The translations under genes and the position numbers were made by a program. Positions 46,101 to 54,267 of a stretch of 64,000 nucleotides of DNA are shown piece by piece. The notes beneath the pieces are model-generated. The model was not told where the DNA came from and did no database searches. It worked only from the letters and a program-made list of their open reading frames with translations. The number at the start of each line of letters is the position of its first letter. Position 1 is the stretch's first letter. Source of the stretch: Paraflavitalea sp. CAU 1676 (GTDB lineage: Bacteria; Bacteroidota; Bacteroidia; Chitinophagales; Chitinophagaceae); contig NZ_JARHUJ010000002.1 of NCBI RefSeq assembly GCF_029223285.1, positions 806,001-870,000 on the forward strand. The letters are read 5' to 3'.

Positions 46101-48044
46101 CCTATCATCACTTTCTTCATTACCATATCCTGTAAATTGATCCTGTTCATTGACGGGTTCCTCTTCGTCAAACTCATGCGCAGCAAAGGAAGGAGCGAAG
46201 GTTTCACCCGGTTCATGGGGCTGCTCCATCACGAGCCCCTCTTCAAAAGCCTCCTCGCTTAGTTCTGCCATTTCCAGTTCCTCTTTGGTCCTGGCATCGT
46301 AGGGATCTTCTATTTTCCGGAGTAGTCCTGGCAACACCGCTACCAAATACCTGATCGCTGCCAGGATCGCTACCTGGCCGCCCACCAAATTGATCGCAGC
46401 CAGCAGCGAGGCGGCCATAGGGCCACTGCTGAAAAATTTTGCCACTTCACCGGGCAAGGCCTCGTCGATATCCAGCACGTCAGGATCCGGTTTGTACACT
46501 TTCCAATGGCTGATCTTGTCGTACCGGCTGCTGAGCGTCTTTACAAAATCATTGGTGTACGGCGGCTCATTAAAGATCACCGCAGCCGTTTCACTATCGT
46601 GGGTCATGGAGCGCCTGGAGCAATTGGCAGAACCAATGATCGCCAGTTCATTGTCGACGATATACAGTTTCGAGTGCACTTTATGGTGACCGGGAAATGG
46701 AACAGCGGTATCCAGTACATAGACCCTGATCCTGGTGTCGCTACGGGGTATCGTTCCATACAACGTGTCCATGAATGCCTTGCGCATTCTTTTGATGATA
46801 TGGATGTCGGCCCGGGCGTATTTATCTTCCTGGGTAAGGATAGTGACCTTGAAGTTTTTATTGCCCGCTACTTTATCATGCAGCAGCTTGGCTATTTCTA
46901 CCGAGATCATGTACTGGCATTCGAAATGAACACTCGATTCGGCATTGCGAATGGCTCTTTCCACGTTGCTATAAATGCCATGACTGTAATCAACGCCGTT
47001 CTTTGCATTATAGGTGTGTACGATCTTCACATTGGAAACGCCCTGGCCCGCACGGGCGGGTGGGGGCGGCTTCTCGGCTTCTCCTTTCAGTTTTGTGTAC
47101 ATGGTGGGATAGGAAGTGCCGCGGTAAGTTTTGAATTGGTTCCAGCGCCATAGAAACCGTTGCAACAGGGCATAAGCCCCATGACCGGTAAGGCGGCAAT
47201 GCACATCGTGCAGTATTTCGAGCGGGGGTTTGAAATCGACCGTAGGCCACCGCACCGGCAATGCCTGCTCATTAAACCCTGTAATGGGTAGGGCCATATT
47301 GGAGGTGGTATAGGCGCCAATGCGATCGGGATTGATGTCGATGCCACCGCAAAAACCAGTGACCCCGTCACCGTTTTTGACGATGATCAACTTCTCATGG
47401 TGGCTGCCCTCATTGGTAGCAATGGAGTACTTCTTGATGTCGTTCCAAACGCCTATATCCATCCGGTCAAGCACCAGCCTCACCGCCGTAGGTACACCAG
47501 CAATGGTTTCCCTGAGCGTTTGCAGGGCACTTGCCACAGAAGGCGATCCGTAGGTCACATTGTCCCGTACCACCAGTGTATTACCCCTCCCTGTGAGCGC
47601 TTTTTCCGCCTGCGTGAGTTCTGCACTGTAATAGGGATTGTTCCAAATCATGAGCCTGATCTCTACACCCCGGTCGGCCGCCTCCTGCAACAGGGCTTTC
47701 ATCGTAGCCCGGGTGTCATTGGGGATCAGGGGAAAGTTGATATCGAACATCCACCCCAGTATATAAATAAAATGTTCTTTGCCCTTGGTGGCTCTTATCG
47801 CTTTGACCATGGCATCGTAGGTATCCTTACCGTATACAAATGGCTCGGCGCCACAAAGCACCGTGTTCTTGATATACTTATGCCATTTTGATCCCTGCGC
47901 CAGCTTTTGTACCTGGGGGGCGATTGATGGCACATAATCTTCTACCGTCTCCGGATCCTGCAGCGGGCTATGGAAGTTTTCAACCGGAGTAAAGTTGTCC
48001 GCTTCCGGGCTTACTGCTACGAAATCGTTGAATGGACTGTTCAT
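43107..48044 (-). CDS. Phospholipase D / peptidoglycan amidase / subtilase fusion protein
   Basis: 1645 residues, no signal peptide. Residues 60-500 form a phospholipase D domain with two HKD-type motifs: HHEKLIIVKNGD at 215-226 and HSKLYIVDNELAIIGSAN at 457-474. Residues 540-577 are a hydrophobic, helical stretch, followed by an acidic linker. Residues 690-745 look like a peptidoglycan-binding fold (DEATKKAIGDFQQQKGL). Residues 790-940 form an amidase-2 domain (VLHHMAF, WHGNCLSPRSVAVEFEG, ILAHRQG). After a second acidic linker, a subtilase spans about 1235-1460 with Asp1246, His1270 and Ser1438 (GGTSFASP) and the oxyanion Asn1360. The C-terminus is a P-domain-like sandwich. All three active sites appear intact. 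The gene ends a five-gene operon. Confidence 0.88.
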   Translation of the reverse strand: MNSPFNDFVAVSPEADNFTPVENFHSPLQDPETVEDYVPSIAPQVQKLAQGSKWHKYIKNTVLCGAEPFVYGKDTYDAMVKAIRATKGKEHFIYILGWMFDINFPLIPNDTRATMKALLQEAADRGVEIRLMIWNNPYYSAELTQAEKALTGRGNTLVVRDNVTYGSPSVASALQTLRETIAGVPTAVRLVLDRMDIGVWNDIKKYSIATNEGSHHEKLIIVKNGDGVTGFCGGIDINPDRIGAYTTSNMALPITGFNEQALPVRWPTVDFKPPLEILHDVHCRLTGHGAYALLQRFLWRWNQFKTYRGTSYPTMYTKLKGEAEKPPPPARAGQGVSNVKIVHTYNAKNGVDYSHGIYSNVERAIRNAESSVHFECQYMISVEIAKLLHDKVAGNKNFKVTILTQEDKYARADIHIIKRMRKAFMDTLYGTIPRSDTRIRVYVLDTAVPFPGHHKVHSKLYIVDNELAIIGSANCSRRSMTHDSETAAVIFNEPPYTNDFVKTLSSRYDKISHWKVYKPDPDVLDIDEALPGEVAKFFSSGPMAASLLAAINLVGGQVAILAAIRYLVAVLPGLLRKIEDPYDARTKEELEMAELSEEAFEEGLVMEQPHEPGETFAPSFAAHEFDEEEPVNEQDQFTGYGNEESDDREENYQWEQDASTQETAYGNEAADQDEIMYEAPKPVKACEGRTCWAKGILNKQLGLNLALNNTPDEATKKAIGDFQQQKGLSLTRSIDFATERALLEADAVQRLGAAAATMMAEAKTRVEDWTAQGQANGVKNKPQHILNSFRDPRTVWAFVLHHMAFKRRGGPKNVYSAPEGYVNTGAHFCIMLDGRIIQLHPLSRMIWHGNCLSPRSVAVEFEGNFPNIKGKWWIDKDSKVQNRDVPTQAQYDAGQFLTRYLKAVLNTTHILAHRQGSASRENDPGPDIWFNVGQWAIDKLGLTDGGASFKCGDGNTILADWRTWGNKSASLIKKEEPEMAAESEEEDVQYEDWLNGNLEETVPDLEADHEAFLDEQTDTEQDAETMNWENIQPADLPVVLARTEKQLPHSGRRVTFYKRYDKATKKFLGETYDEQGNELSEAEVTTLEHETTSNVNNKIHPGLASRLPALPDTAGIDIAVWLALDINEPAKTNYTAAQLATMPAEIAGYRQRMAAMIKETVRKVTIERSGIEVLRVSELLPLFFAKASRRTIDLIKNDPLVLGIFYNDKKYFLSLDTSLSRSGAAEAQTEGLSNLGKDIKVAVWEDAPDVLTNLTIEGYFDSTTPTTSSHARLVSAIIKNKETGKPKGYAPNCKLYSANFGTGDLHAPLEWAVKQGCSVINRSFHVADDQVNGGMQLSDFITDSLAVLWPYPMIVQASGNTGQGDDTAIVPSTNEYVNHKGYNSIAVGSHDEQTERKISTFSTFRNPTSPRSDRELPEICALGENITAVGLVNWGGTSFASPAVAGSAAILQSLSPQLKVYPEAIRAVLMAGAKRNVDGGLWYADLKETPKVDQKDGTGALNIYESIKIAKKPYQPKKVALDKGWDCGRFDAAGFGPDKFSTRVWKITVPKDKKHVKVTLAWNSTTNYFKIWGFEFLKNTTLDMDFDLLVYDEKGTLVAASSSYDNSYEIVDYIAKGGETLTVKVKSYAIKPGAWSYFGIGWTTF

Positions 48045-48059
48045 AGTAAACAGGTATTG

Positions 48060-48077
48060 TTCCTGGTCATCCAGGAA
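48060..48077. promoter_or_regulatory. Hairpin in the leader of the fusion gene
   Basis: TTCCTGG, a TCAT loop and CCAGGAA form a perfect seven-pair stem 15 bases before the fusion gene's start codon, inside the 93-base spacer that is the longest in the operon. It could adjust translation or mark an RNA-processing site; no T tract follows on the minus strand. Confidence 0.4.
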
Positions 48078-48137
48078 TGTTTATAGAAGAAAAGGCATGT
48101 TGCCTGACATTGCCAGTTTGCAACACGCCTTACTGTA

Positions 48138-49418
48138 TTAATTCATAACGGGGGGCAGTTTGGCGCCAACGCCATTCTGTTGCACCTTGACGGTGCCGGT
48201 GATATTGGCTTCCGGATTTTTGATGCGGTGGCCGGTGGCCTTCTCCCAGTTGTTGATGATGGAGAGGATATCCGATAAGGCCTGCAATTCGTCGGGGTCG
48301 GCGGCCGGCGTAAGTGCCGGCGATTGCGCTTCAATGATCCTTCTTACATTGGCTTCGTTGGGCAGGTTGTAATCGCCGAGTTCGATGCGGCGGAGCAAGG
48401 TGTTCATGACAGGTGCTATATCGAGCAGGCCTTCCGATTTACTGTGCGCGGGCAGGCCCACTTTGTTACCGATATTGATCAATCGCTCACCCGGTGTATT
48501 GCCGTTGCACCGCAAAAATTCCACCACAGGCGAGTCGTACGAAACGGCTTCATAGAACCAGGACATCATCACTACCGACGCATATTCTTCCTTCGACAGG
48601 TTGAAGTACCGGTAGTTCGTGAAGTCGGCATCGGTGGTACGCCTCGACATCAGCATTTCCTGTATCTTCTGGGCCGTATCCACGATGCTGAACATATCCG
48701 TGGTATTGGACCCCACCTGGTTCCGGGCATTGGTGTAGGCCATCCAGATCTCGGTCAGGAATTTCTCAAAGAGAATAATGAATGGCTGGTTGTTGAATTC
48801 GGCTTTTATGAATGGCACCGGCGCATTGGCATTGGCATCGCCAAAAGCAAGGTCCATCCCCAGTAGCCTATAGTAGGCATTCCTTCTCGTAGCGTCGATC
48901 GAAGACCGGATATTACTGGCAATATTCCGGTACGAGTTATTGGCCAGGTGTTTGAAGAACAGGTTTTCCGTATTCATGATCCACTGAAAGGCCAGCCGGT
49001 TGGGCGTGGTGGCCTTTCTCAGTTTTTCGTCGTGGAGATAGAGGAACACCAGCTTTTCGAAGATCTGCGCGGCACGCGTATTTTCTACCAGGTAGGCATA
49101 TATGAGGTGATAGGGCGGTATGCGCTGCCCGGCGGCGCCAACGAAGGTGGTCACAATATCCCCTCCGGGAACGGTATAATTTTGCCTGATCACCATATCG
49201 GCCCAGTGTTTTTCAATGGAATCTTCGATGACACCGGGATCATCCAACGCGCAAAACTCTTCAATCGCCGTAATATTGTACGCAATGACCCCGCCTAGGT
49301 TGGTGGGTTGTGGAGGCCCGGTAAGCGCCGGTGGGGTAGGGAAGAAATTCTGTTGAAGGGGGCCAAACCCGCCCACACTGTTCAGTGCCGTAAAAACCAG
49401 GTTATTTATCAGGTCCAT
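48138..49418 (-). CDS. Unknown soluble protein of the effector-like operon
   Basis: 426 residues, no signal peptide. The first 45 residues are hydrophobic and Pro-rich (ALNSVGGFGPLQQNFFPTPP). The rest is mainly helical, with an acidic central part. A few motifs stand out (EKHWADMVIRQNYTVPGGD, AEFNNQPFIILFEKFLTEIW) but no known catalytic site. The protein is well separated from the metalloprotease gene by a small coiled-coil gene, and precedes the PLD/amidase/subtilase fusion. Its place suggests a chaperone, adaptor or immunity-like protein, which is inference only. Confidence 0.65.
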   Translation of the reverse strand: MDLINNLVFTALNSVGGFGPLQQNFFPTPPALTGPPQPTNLGGVIAYNITAIEEFCALDDPGVIEDSIEKHWADMVIRQNYTVPGGDIVTTFVGAAGQRIPPYHLIYAYLVENTRAAQIFEKLVFLYLHDEKLRKATTPNRLAFQWIMNTENLFFKHLANNSYRNIASNIRSSIDATRRNAYYRLLGMDLAFGDANANAPVPFIKAEFNNQPFIILFEKFLTEIWMAYTNARNQVGSNTTDMFSIVDTAQKIQEMLMSRRTTDADFTNYRYFNLSKEEYASVVMMSWFYEAVSYDSPVVEFLRCNGNTPGERLINIGNKVGLPAHSKSEGLLDIAPVMNTLLRRIELGDYNLPNEANVRRIIEAQSPALTPAADPDELQALSDILSIINNWEKATGHRIKNPEANITGTVKVQQNGVGAKLPPVMN

Positions 49419-49432
49419 AAAATAGTTGTTTG

Positions 49433-49807
49433 TTATGATGGTTGATCATTCCGTGGTACTTTCCTGACGAGTTGAGCAGCAACCTTTCTCTTCACCGACG
49501 AGGAGCCGATGATAAACTGATTCTTTTTGAGATCGGGCCCAAATTCCTTGTCGGATCCCTTATTCCGGTCGCGTTCTTTTTCCAGCAACTTCAACTTATC
49601 CTCCAGTCGCTGCTTTTCGGTAAACAAAGCCCCCGTAGGCTCTTCCTTTTTCCTGGCAATGGCAATGTCGTCCAGGATGTTCTTGATTTCTATCTTCAGC
49701 GCTTCGATCTCCTTGTTGCAATCGTCGAACCTGCGTTTGCGATCCCGTTCCTGTTGCTCTTGCTGGCTCTGTGGCGCCGCTTTGGCTTCTTTTTCCTGGT
49801 TGCCCAT
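49433..49807 (-). CDS. Small coiled-coil protein
   Basis: 124 residues from the ATG at 49807 (MGNQEKEAKAAPQ); the longer frame from 49882 would overlap the metalloprotease gene. Residues 14-85 are a charged coiled coil (Glu/Lys/Arg-rich, heptads visible in EIEALKIEIKNILDDIAIARK), with a basic C-terminal tail. It may be an adaptor or chaperone for its operon neighbours. The gap of 14 bases to the next gene indicates co-transcription. No family is recognised. Confidence 0.65.
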   Translation of the reverse strand: MGNQEKEAKAAPQSQQEQQERDRKRRFDDCNKEIEALKIEIKNILDDIAIARKKEEPTGALFTEKQRLEDKLKLLEKERDRNKGSDKEFGPDLKKNQFIIGSSSVKRKVAAQLVRKVPRNDQPS

Positions 49808-49842
49808 AATGCATGATTTTTTGATGAATGATTTTCGGTTGT

Positions 49843-51099
49843 TTAGTTGAGTTCTACCGCAAACCCCAGTTTCGTCATCCATTCTTCCTGTTGTTTGTAT
49901 AGCGCCGGCAGGTCGCCTTTGCCCAGTCCTATCTTATAGCCTCCCAGGGCCAATAGCCGCAGACATTCTTTCCATATCCAGGCATGAGAGGTGTACAAGG
50001 CAGGGCCTGCCTGTTGTTCCAGTTTCTCCAGCTCCCGCGGACTAACCCGCTCCGGCAGTATCACGGCCGACAGCGATCGCTCGCCAAATGCCCGGAACTT
50101 CCTTTTCAGTAGTATGTTCACCACATCGGGCAGGGCGCTCACACATAGGTTGATCAACCCCACCGAAGGAACAGCTATCATGTTGATGTCGTATGTATCC
50201 TTGAATGCTTCCTCGAGATCATCCCAGGGACCAGCCCCATAAAATTGCCGGCACATTTCAATATTCATGAGCACCCGCAGGTAGGAGATGGGGTGCGGAT
50301 CGTGCTGGTGATAGGCAAATACCGCGTGGGGCATACCGCTCACCACATCGTGCAGGGCTGCCACGGCTGCAAAGCCGGTATGCACAAAGGCAAATGCATC
50401 CGCCGCCATTTCACTCGACCACCTCGAAAAAGCTTCCCCTACCATCGGGGCATGATTGGTCAACTCATTGTTGAGGGCGGCAGACAGCTCCTCATTCCAG
50501 TTGAGGATATGCGCCATCTGGTGCCCTGTTTCGTGTATGATGGCCGTTGGCCGGTAGAGATTGTGCTGGGTTACTTTAATGGCCGCCACGTTGCTCACAT
50601 TGCCATCCCATAACCTCAACCCGGCTTTCAGGATAGAAGCACCCACGCCCTTATCGATATAGGTGAGTACGGGTGGCGTGGCTTTCGCCAATGGTTTCAA
50701 CAATTCCTGCATGCTTCTTACACAAAGAATATCACAGCCACGCAACAGGGCCGAGATGCCCGGTGTGGTGCGCGAATTGATGGCCACGGTATAAAAGTGG
50801 ATCGATTCCTCGGCCTTGAGATACCTGTTGCGCAGGTCCTGCACACCTCTTTTCGCAGCACTCAGCGATGCCTGTTCGCCGGCATTTTCCAACTGGCGCT
50901 GCAGGGAGGTAGCCTGTGCCAGCACATCATCGATACTTTTTTTGAACGACTCCCGCAGCATTACCCCTATCTGGTGGTCGATGCCCTGCCAGGCCTGGGG
51001 CGAGGCAAGATGCTCGACAACCGACAATTTGGAGGCTGCCATCAGCCAGTGATTGACCTGGCGCATCAGCGAATTGTATATGGAGATCGTAGTGGCCAT
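49843..51099 (-). CDS. Gluzincin-like zinc metalloprotease
   Basis: 418 residues, no signal peptide. The zinc signature HETGH is at 189-193 within TAIIHETGHQMAHIL. A third ligand candidate, Glu230, lies in RWSSEMAADAFAF, with Asp234 nearby, giving the HExxH plus ExxxD arrangement of gluzincins. The N-terminal 100 residues are helical. The C-terminal part (about 270-418) is helical with few motifs. Length and gene context do not match a known peptidase family I can name. It follows the 847-residue gene by three bases, so the two are translationally close, and is followed by the coiled-coil gene. Confidence 0.72.
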   Translation of the reverse strand: MATTISIYNSLMRQVNHWLMAASKLSVVEHLASPQAWQGIDHQIGVMLRESFKKSIDDVLAQATSLQRQLENAGEQASLSAAKRGVQDLRNRYLKAEESIHFYTVAINSRTTPGISALLRGCDILCVRSMQELLKPLAKATPPVLTYIDKGVGASILKAGLRLWDGNVSNVAAIKVTQHNLYRPTAIIHETGHQMAHILNWNEELSAALNNELTNHAPMVGEAFSRWSSEMAADAFAFVHTGFAAVAALHDVVSGMPHAVFAYHQHDPHPISYLRVLMNIEMCRQFYGAGPWDDLEEAFKDTYDINMIAVPSVGLINLCVSALPDVVNILLKRKFRAFGERSLSAVILPERVSPRELEKLEQQAGPALYTSHAWIWKECLRLLALGGYKIGLGKGDLPALYKQQEEWMTKLGFAVELN

Positions 51100-51102
51100 T
51101 TA

Positions 51103-53646
51103 TTAATCGAATCTTTTATCGGCTTCAATGGTCAGTTCAGGTGCGGAGAAGGAAGGAATGGTGAGATCGGAGAGGTTGCCAAGCGATAAATTGCCACGGA
51201 TCGCGTTGATGACCGTCCTTATCGTTGCCATACCTGTTATCTTAGTCCAGGCTAATTTTATAGTTACTCCATCCTGCGGTTGCGCCTGTGCCTGTTTGAA
51301 TTCGGTGGATCTTGCTTTGAAGAAATTGACAACGGCTTCGTAGGCATTGCCGGAGATCTTCTCTACCAGTTTTTCGATCAGCTTCGCGATGATCTCTTTG
51401 CCGGTTACCGAACCGATGATATCCCTGGGAGAAAATTGCTGCTGCTGATCGCCGATATGCTCCAGGTACAGTTCGGGAATGGCTTCGTGTACAATTTTTA
51501 CTTTGGTATGAACATTCTTCAGCAACATATCGTTCAACACCGTCTTTACCGATTGGCGGATACTCATGGCGGCACCCAGAAAATCGTTGCTGTTCAGTTT
51601 CTCGACAACCGCCTTGGCATCTTCTTCGCTGAAGTAGTAGTTGAGCTTTATTTCCGATTTGATGAAGTTGATCACTGCCTGGATATCGGCCGACCGGCTT
51701 TCTATGCCCGGTGCAGGCTGCTTATTGTCGGCATGTTTGTGTTTGCTTCTGTTTACCGGTGGTATACGCAACCTGGCACCTTCTATTTCCAGGTAATAGT
51801 AACGTTGGCCTGGCAAGGCTTTGAAGCGCGTAGCTATTTTTTTAGGATCTGCCTCTTTACCCATACCAGGCTCCTTGAGCAACAGCGTAGCTGCCTGCGT
51901 AGTAAGCGGCAACAACTGCACCCACGACTTTGGCTGTTGGGCATTGAGTCCGGGCAGCTTTTCCCACTTGCCGATCATGCTCAGTCGGCCGCTGCGGCCG
52001 ATCTCGTACACATGTACTTTTGCCTTCAATGGCTTCGAGGGATCGAGACCGTATTTATCGCGCAGGAAATTGGCCAGCGGCAGATTCCTGAAAGTGGTAA
52101 CGGTAGAGGCCGTTTGCGGCTCGATGGTGATATCGTACACATGGGTGAACTTCTTGTACACTTTCACGGGCTGGTTTCTCGGCATCGCCACCCAGGTAGC
52201 TCTTTGTTTGGTGGGGCGCAACTCTTCCCTGATGTATTGTGGAGGAAAGTTATTCGCGGCAGCCTGTTCGAAAGCCTGCAGCAGGTGCATCGTTAGCTCC
52301 TGGCTGTCATTCACGGTGGTTTCATTCAGTGGCTGCATATTTTGCATCGTTTCCTGGATGGTGTTGGCTATGGCTTCATAGCCCAGATCGGCATTATTGG
52401 TTTCATGTACTTCAAATCCAATAGCGCTCATGCCCACGTCGATGATATTGGCCGCCAGTGGTTTCACTACGGCAGCAGGAACATATTTGCTGATGAGGTT
52501 GGCGAGGATACCTGCCAGGAAGTTGATCACTTTTTGCCGGCCCACGATCGAGATGGCGATCTTGATGGCTGGCTGCAGGGCGAGGATGGCAGCAGGCAGG
52601 AATTTTTCGATGGCCGGGGCAGGACTTTCTCCTGCCTGGAGGTTCTTAAGGTCATTAATGAATACTTCCCGGGCGGCATCCAGCGAAGGAGCCTGGACAT
52701 AACCGGCTTCATAGTTAGCCGTACGTTCCAGTGTTTCATCCGAACTTTCATAGTCTACGGTAAGGTGCTGTGCATCGGGTTCTGTGGGTGCAAACAACAG
52801 CTGCGCCACATAATTATTGAATTCCGTTTGTATGCCGTCCAACTCATTTTCGGTGGGGGAGGCCTCGTCGCTTACCGCTTCTGTGGTTTCGAGATTCAGG
52901 TACTTTTTGGCGAGGCCCTGCGCATGTGGCTGCAGGTTTTTGGGAAGTTTGGCAATCGCAAACTTCAGCACTTTATCGAGCAGGGGTTTGATGAGCCCTT
53001 TGATCTTACCCAATACGAGGTCGATGGGTAGTATCTTACCTACGACGCTAATGCCCTTTTTCACCAGGTCGGTCCCTTTCTTGACCACCTTTTTGACCGA
53101 GTTGATGATCTTTCCAAAGAACTGTTCCTGCACGGGTGAATACTGACCATGGTTGAATTCGAGGTTGTCGAAAAACTGGTCTATCTGTGTTTCGGAGTGG
53201 TCGCCCAGGTTGTTGCCTGAAAAATGTTGCGTAACCCGATCGATGATGCTTTCCGATTCGCGGAGCATCGGCGCGAAATAATCCCTGGCCTGTTTGGTGG
53301 CAAAGGGAATATAGTTATTGCCCATGGCCAGTTCATTGGAGACCTTATTGCGCCAGGTATCTTCCACCTCATCGGCCATTTCATACAATACCTCGTTGAA
53401 CTCCGGATCATTCAGCTCGGCAAGCAGATCAACATACTCTTCGCCGGCGGGTGACAACGCCTGGCCATTCGAGGCCGTTTCATACGTTCTGGAGAAAGGG
53501 CTCTCGGCCTGTTGAAAGAGATCGGCAAAGAAACCTTCGGCGGTCATTTTTTCCTCCGGCTGCTCTTTCCTCAATGGCATATCTGCAAAGGGCGTTTCAA
53601 ATTGAGCCAGCCCGGCTTCCATACCATTGGTACTGTAATTATTCAT
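51103..53646 (-). CDS. 847-residue protein with amphipathic segments; first gene of the effector-like operon
   Basis: No signal peptide. The N-terminal part repeats a short motif of the type FETPF (16-20) and AESPF (47-51). Residues 178-250 are strongly amphipathic and Lys-rich (IINSVKKVVKKGTDLVKKG, then VLGKIKGLIKPLLDKVLKFA). A second hydrophobic helix-rich stretch lies at about 350-415. Both look membrane-active. After that, a beta-rich part is followed by a Pro/Lys-rich linker and by helical segments near the end (VEKISGNAYEAVVNFFK). No catalytic motif. It could be a pore-forming, carrier or scaffold protein. It has a promoter-like site just upstream and is three bases from the metalloprotease gene. 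Confidence 0.7.
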   Translation of the reverse strand: MNNYSTNGMEAGLAQFETPFADMPLRKEQPEEKMTAEGFFADLFQQAESPFSRTYETASNGQALSPAGEEYVDLLAELNDPEFNEVLYEMADEVEDTWRNKVSNELAMGNNYIPFATKQARDYFAPMLRESESIIDRVTQHFSGNNLGDHSETQIDQFFDNLEFNHGQYSPVQEQFFGKIINSVKKVVKKGTDLVKKGISVVGKILPIDLVLGKIKGLIKPLLDKVLKFAIAKLPKNLQPHAQGLAKKYLNLETTEAVSDEASPTENELDGIQTEFNNYVAQLLFAPTEPDAQHLTVDYESSDETLERTANYEAGYVQAPSLDAAREVFINDLKNLQAGESPAPAIEKFLPAAILALQPAIKIAISIVGRQKVINFLAGILANLISKYVPAAVVKPLAANIIDVGMSAIGFEVHETNNADLGYEAIANTIQETMQNMQPLNETTVNDSQELTMHLLQAFEQAAANNFPPQYIREELRPTKQRATWVAMPRNQPVKVYKKFTHVYDITIEPQTASTVTTFRNLPLANFLRDKYGLDPSKPLKAKVHVYEIGRSGRLSMIGKWEKLPGLNAQQPKSWVQLLPLTTQAATLLLKEPGMGKEADPKKIATRFKALPGQRYYYLEIEGARLRIPPVNRSKHKHADNKQPAPGIESRSADIQAVINFIKSEIKLNYYFSEEDAKAVVEKLNSNDFLGAAMSIRQSVKTVLNDMLLKNVHTKVKIVHEAIPELYLEHIGDQQQQFSPRDIIGSVTGKEIIAKLIEKLVEKISGNAYEAVVNFFKARSTEFKQAQAQPQDGVTIKLAWTKITGMATIRTVINAIRGNLSLGNLSDLTIPSFSAPELTIEADKRFD

Positions 53647-53675
53647 ACGTGGAAAATTGAGGTTATACTATACTG

Positions 53676-53707
53676 TAAATGTAACCTTTGCACGAAACCG
53701 TTACCAA
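53676..53707 (-). promoter_or_regulatory. Promoter-like element of the effector-like operon
   Basis: On the minus strand, TTG (53705-53707), 21 bases and TACATTTA (53676-53683) resemble the Bacteroidota TTG/TAnnTTTG promoter. It is 29 bases upstream of the 847-residue gene's start. The 11-mer GTTACATTTAC (53675-53685) recurs in front of the LuxR-type gene. Confidence 0.5.
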
Positions 53708-53744
53708 TCCCCCTTTAGGGGGATTTGGCTATCTATGGAAACCA

Positions 53745-54191
53745 TTATTTTTCAAAGAAGGTTTGATGGTAATAATTGATGAGAGCAGCCGTGTTCTTTG
53801 CTCCGGTCTTTTCCAGGATGTTCTTGCGGTGTGAGCGAACCGTTTCAAAACTGATGAACAGTTTTTCGGCTATTTGCTGGTTGGTATAGCCCTGCATGAT
53901 GAAACCCAGTATCTCGATTTCCCGGATACTGAGCTTTTGATTGTTGATCTGTATCTCGGTGTGTTGTTTCTTTTGAATGGCGAAAGCGGCGGCAGATACA
54001 TCGTTTACATTCACGTTTACGATGATATCGATCTGCTCGGCAAACCTTCTTATCAGGAATAATAATTCCTGGACCCTTGATAGTAGTTGCTTTTCAGCCT
54101 CAGGCGTCCAGTCCTCCGACTCAAAAAAAGGAATCTCCTGTTTTGTAGAAGTATGGGGGGAAGATATTTGTATAGACAGACTACCTGGCAT
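53745..54191 (-). CDS. LuxR-type regulator next to the effector-like operon
   Basis: 148 residues. The C-terminal half is a LuxR/FixJ helix-turn-helix: LSIREIEILGFIMQGYTNQQIAEKLF, then ISFETVRSHRKNILEKTG. The N-terminal half is acidic and helical, with no receiver phosphorylation site. The gene precedes the five-gene operon in the same direction, 98 bases upstream of its first gene. It shares a promoter-like element with it, and it probably regulates the operon. This is an inference from position and the shared element. Confidence 0.8.
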   Translation of the reverse strand: MPGSLSIQISSPHTSTKQEIPFFESEDWTPEAEKQLLSRVQELLFLIRRFAEQIDIIVNVNVNDVSAAAFAIQKKQHTEIQINNQKLSIREIEILGFIMQGYTNQQIAEKLFISFETVRSHRKNILEKTGAKNTAALINYYHQTFFEK

Positions 54192-54267
54192 AAATGATTA
54201 GGTCAGACAAAAATGACTGAGCCGAAACCAGGTTAGTTGCTCCACAAGGCGGGATTGATGTGGACAG

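Noticed and set aside
51280-52296. 338-residue plus-strand frame opposite the 847-residue gene
   Set aside because: The minus-strand gene fits the operon spacing; the plus frame has no motif.
43107-53646. Contractile injection system or prophage
   Set aside because: No sheath, tube, baseplate, spike, portal or integrase gene was seen; the effector-like genes alone do not make such a system.
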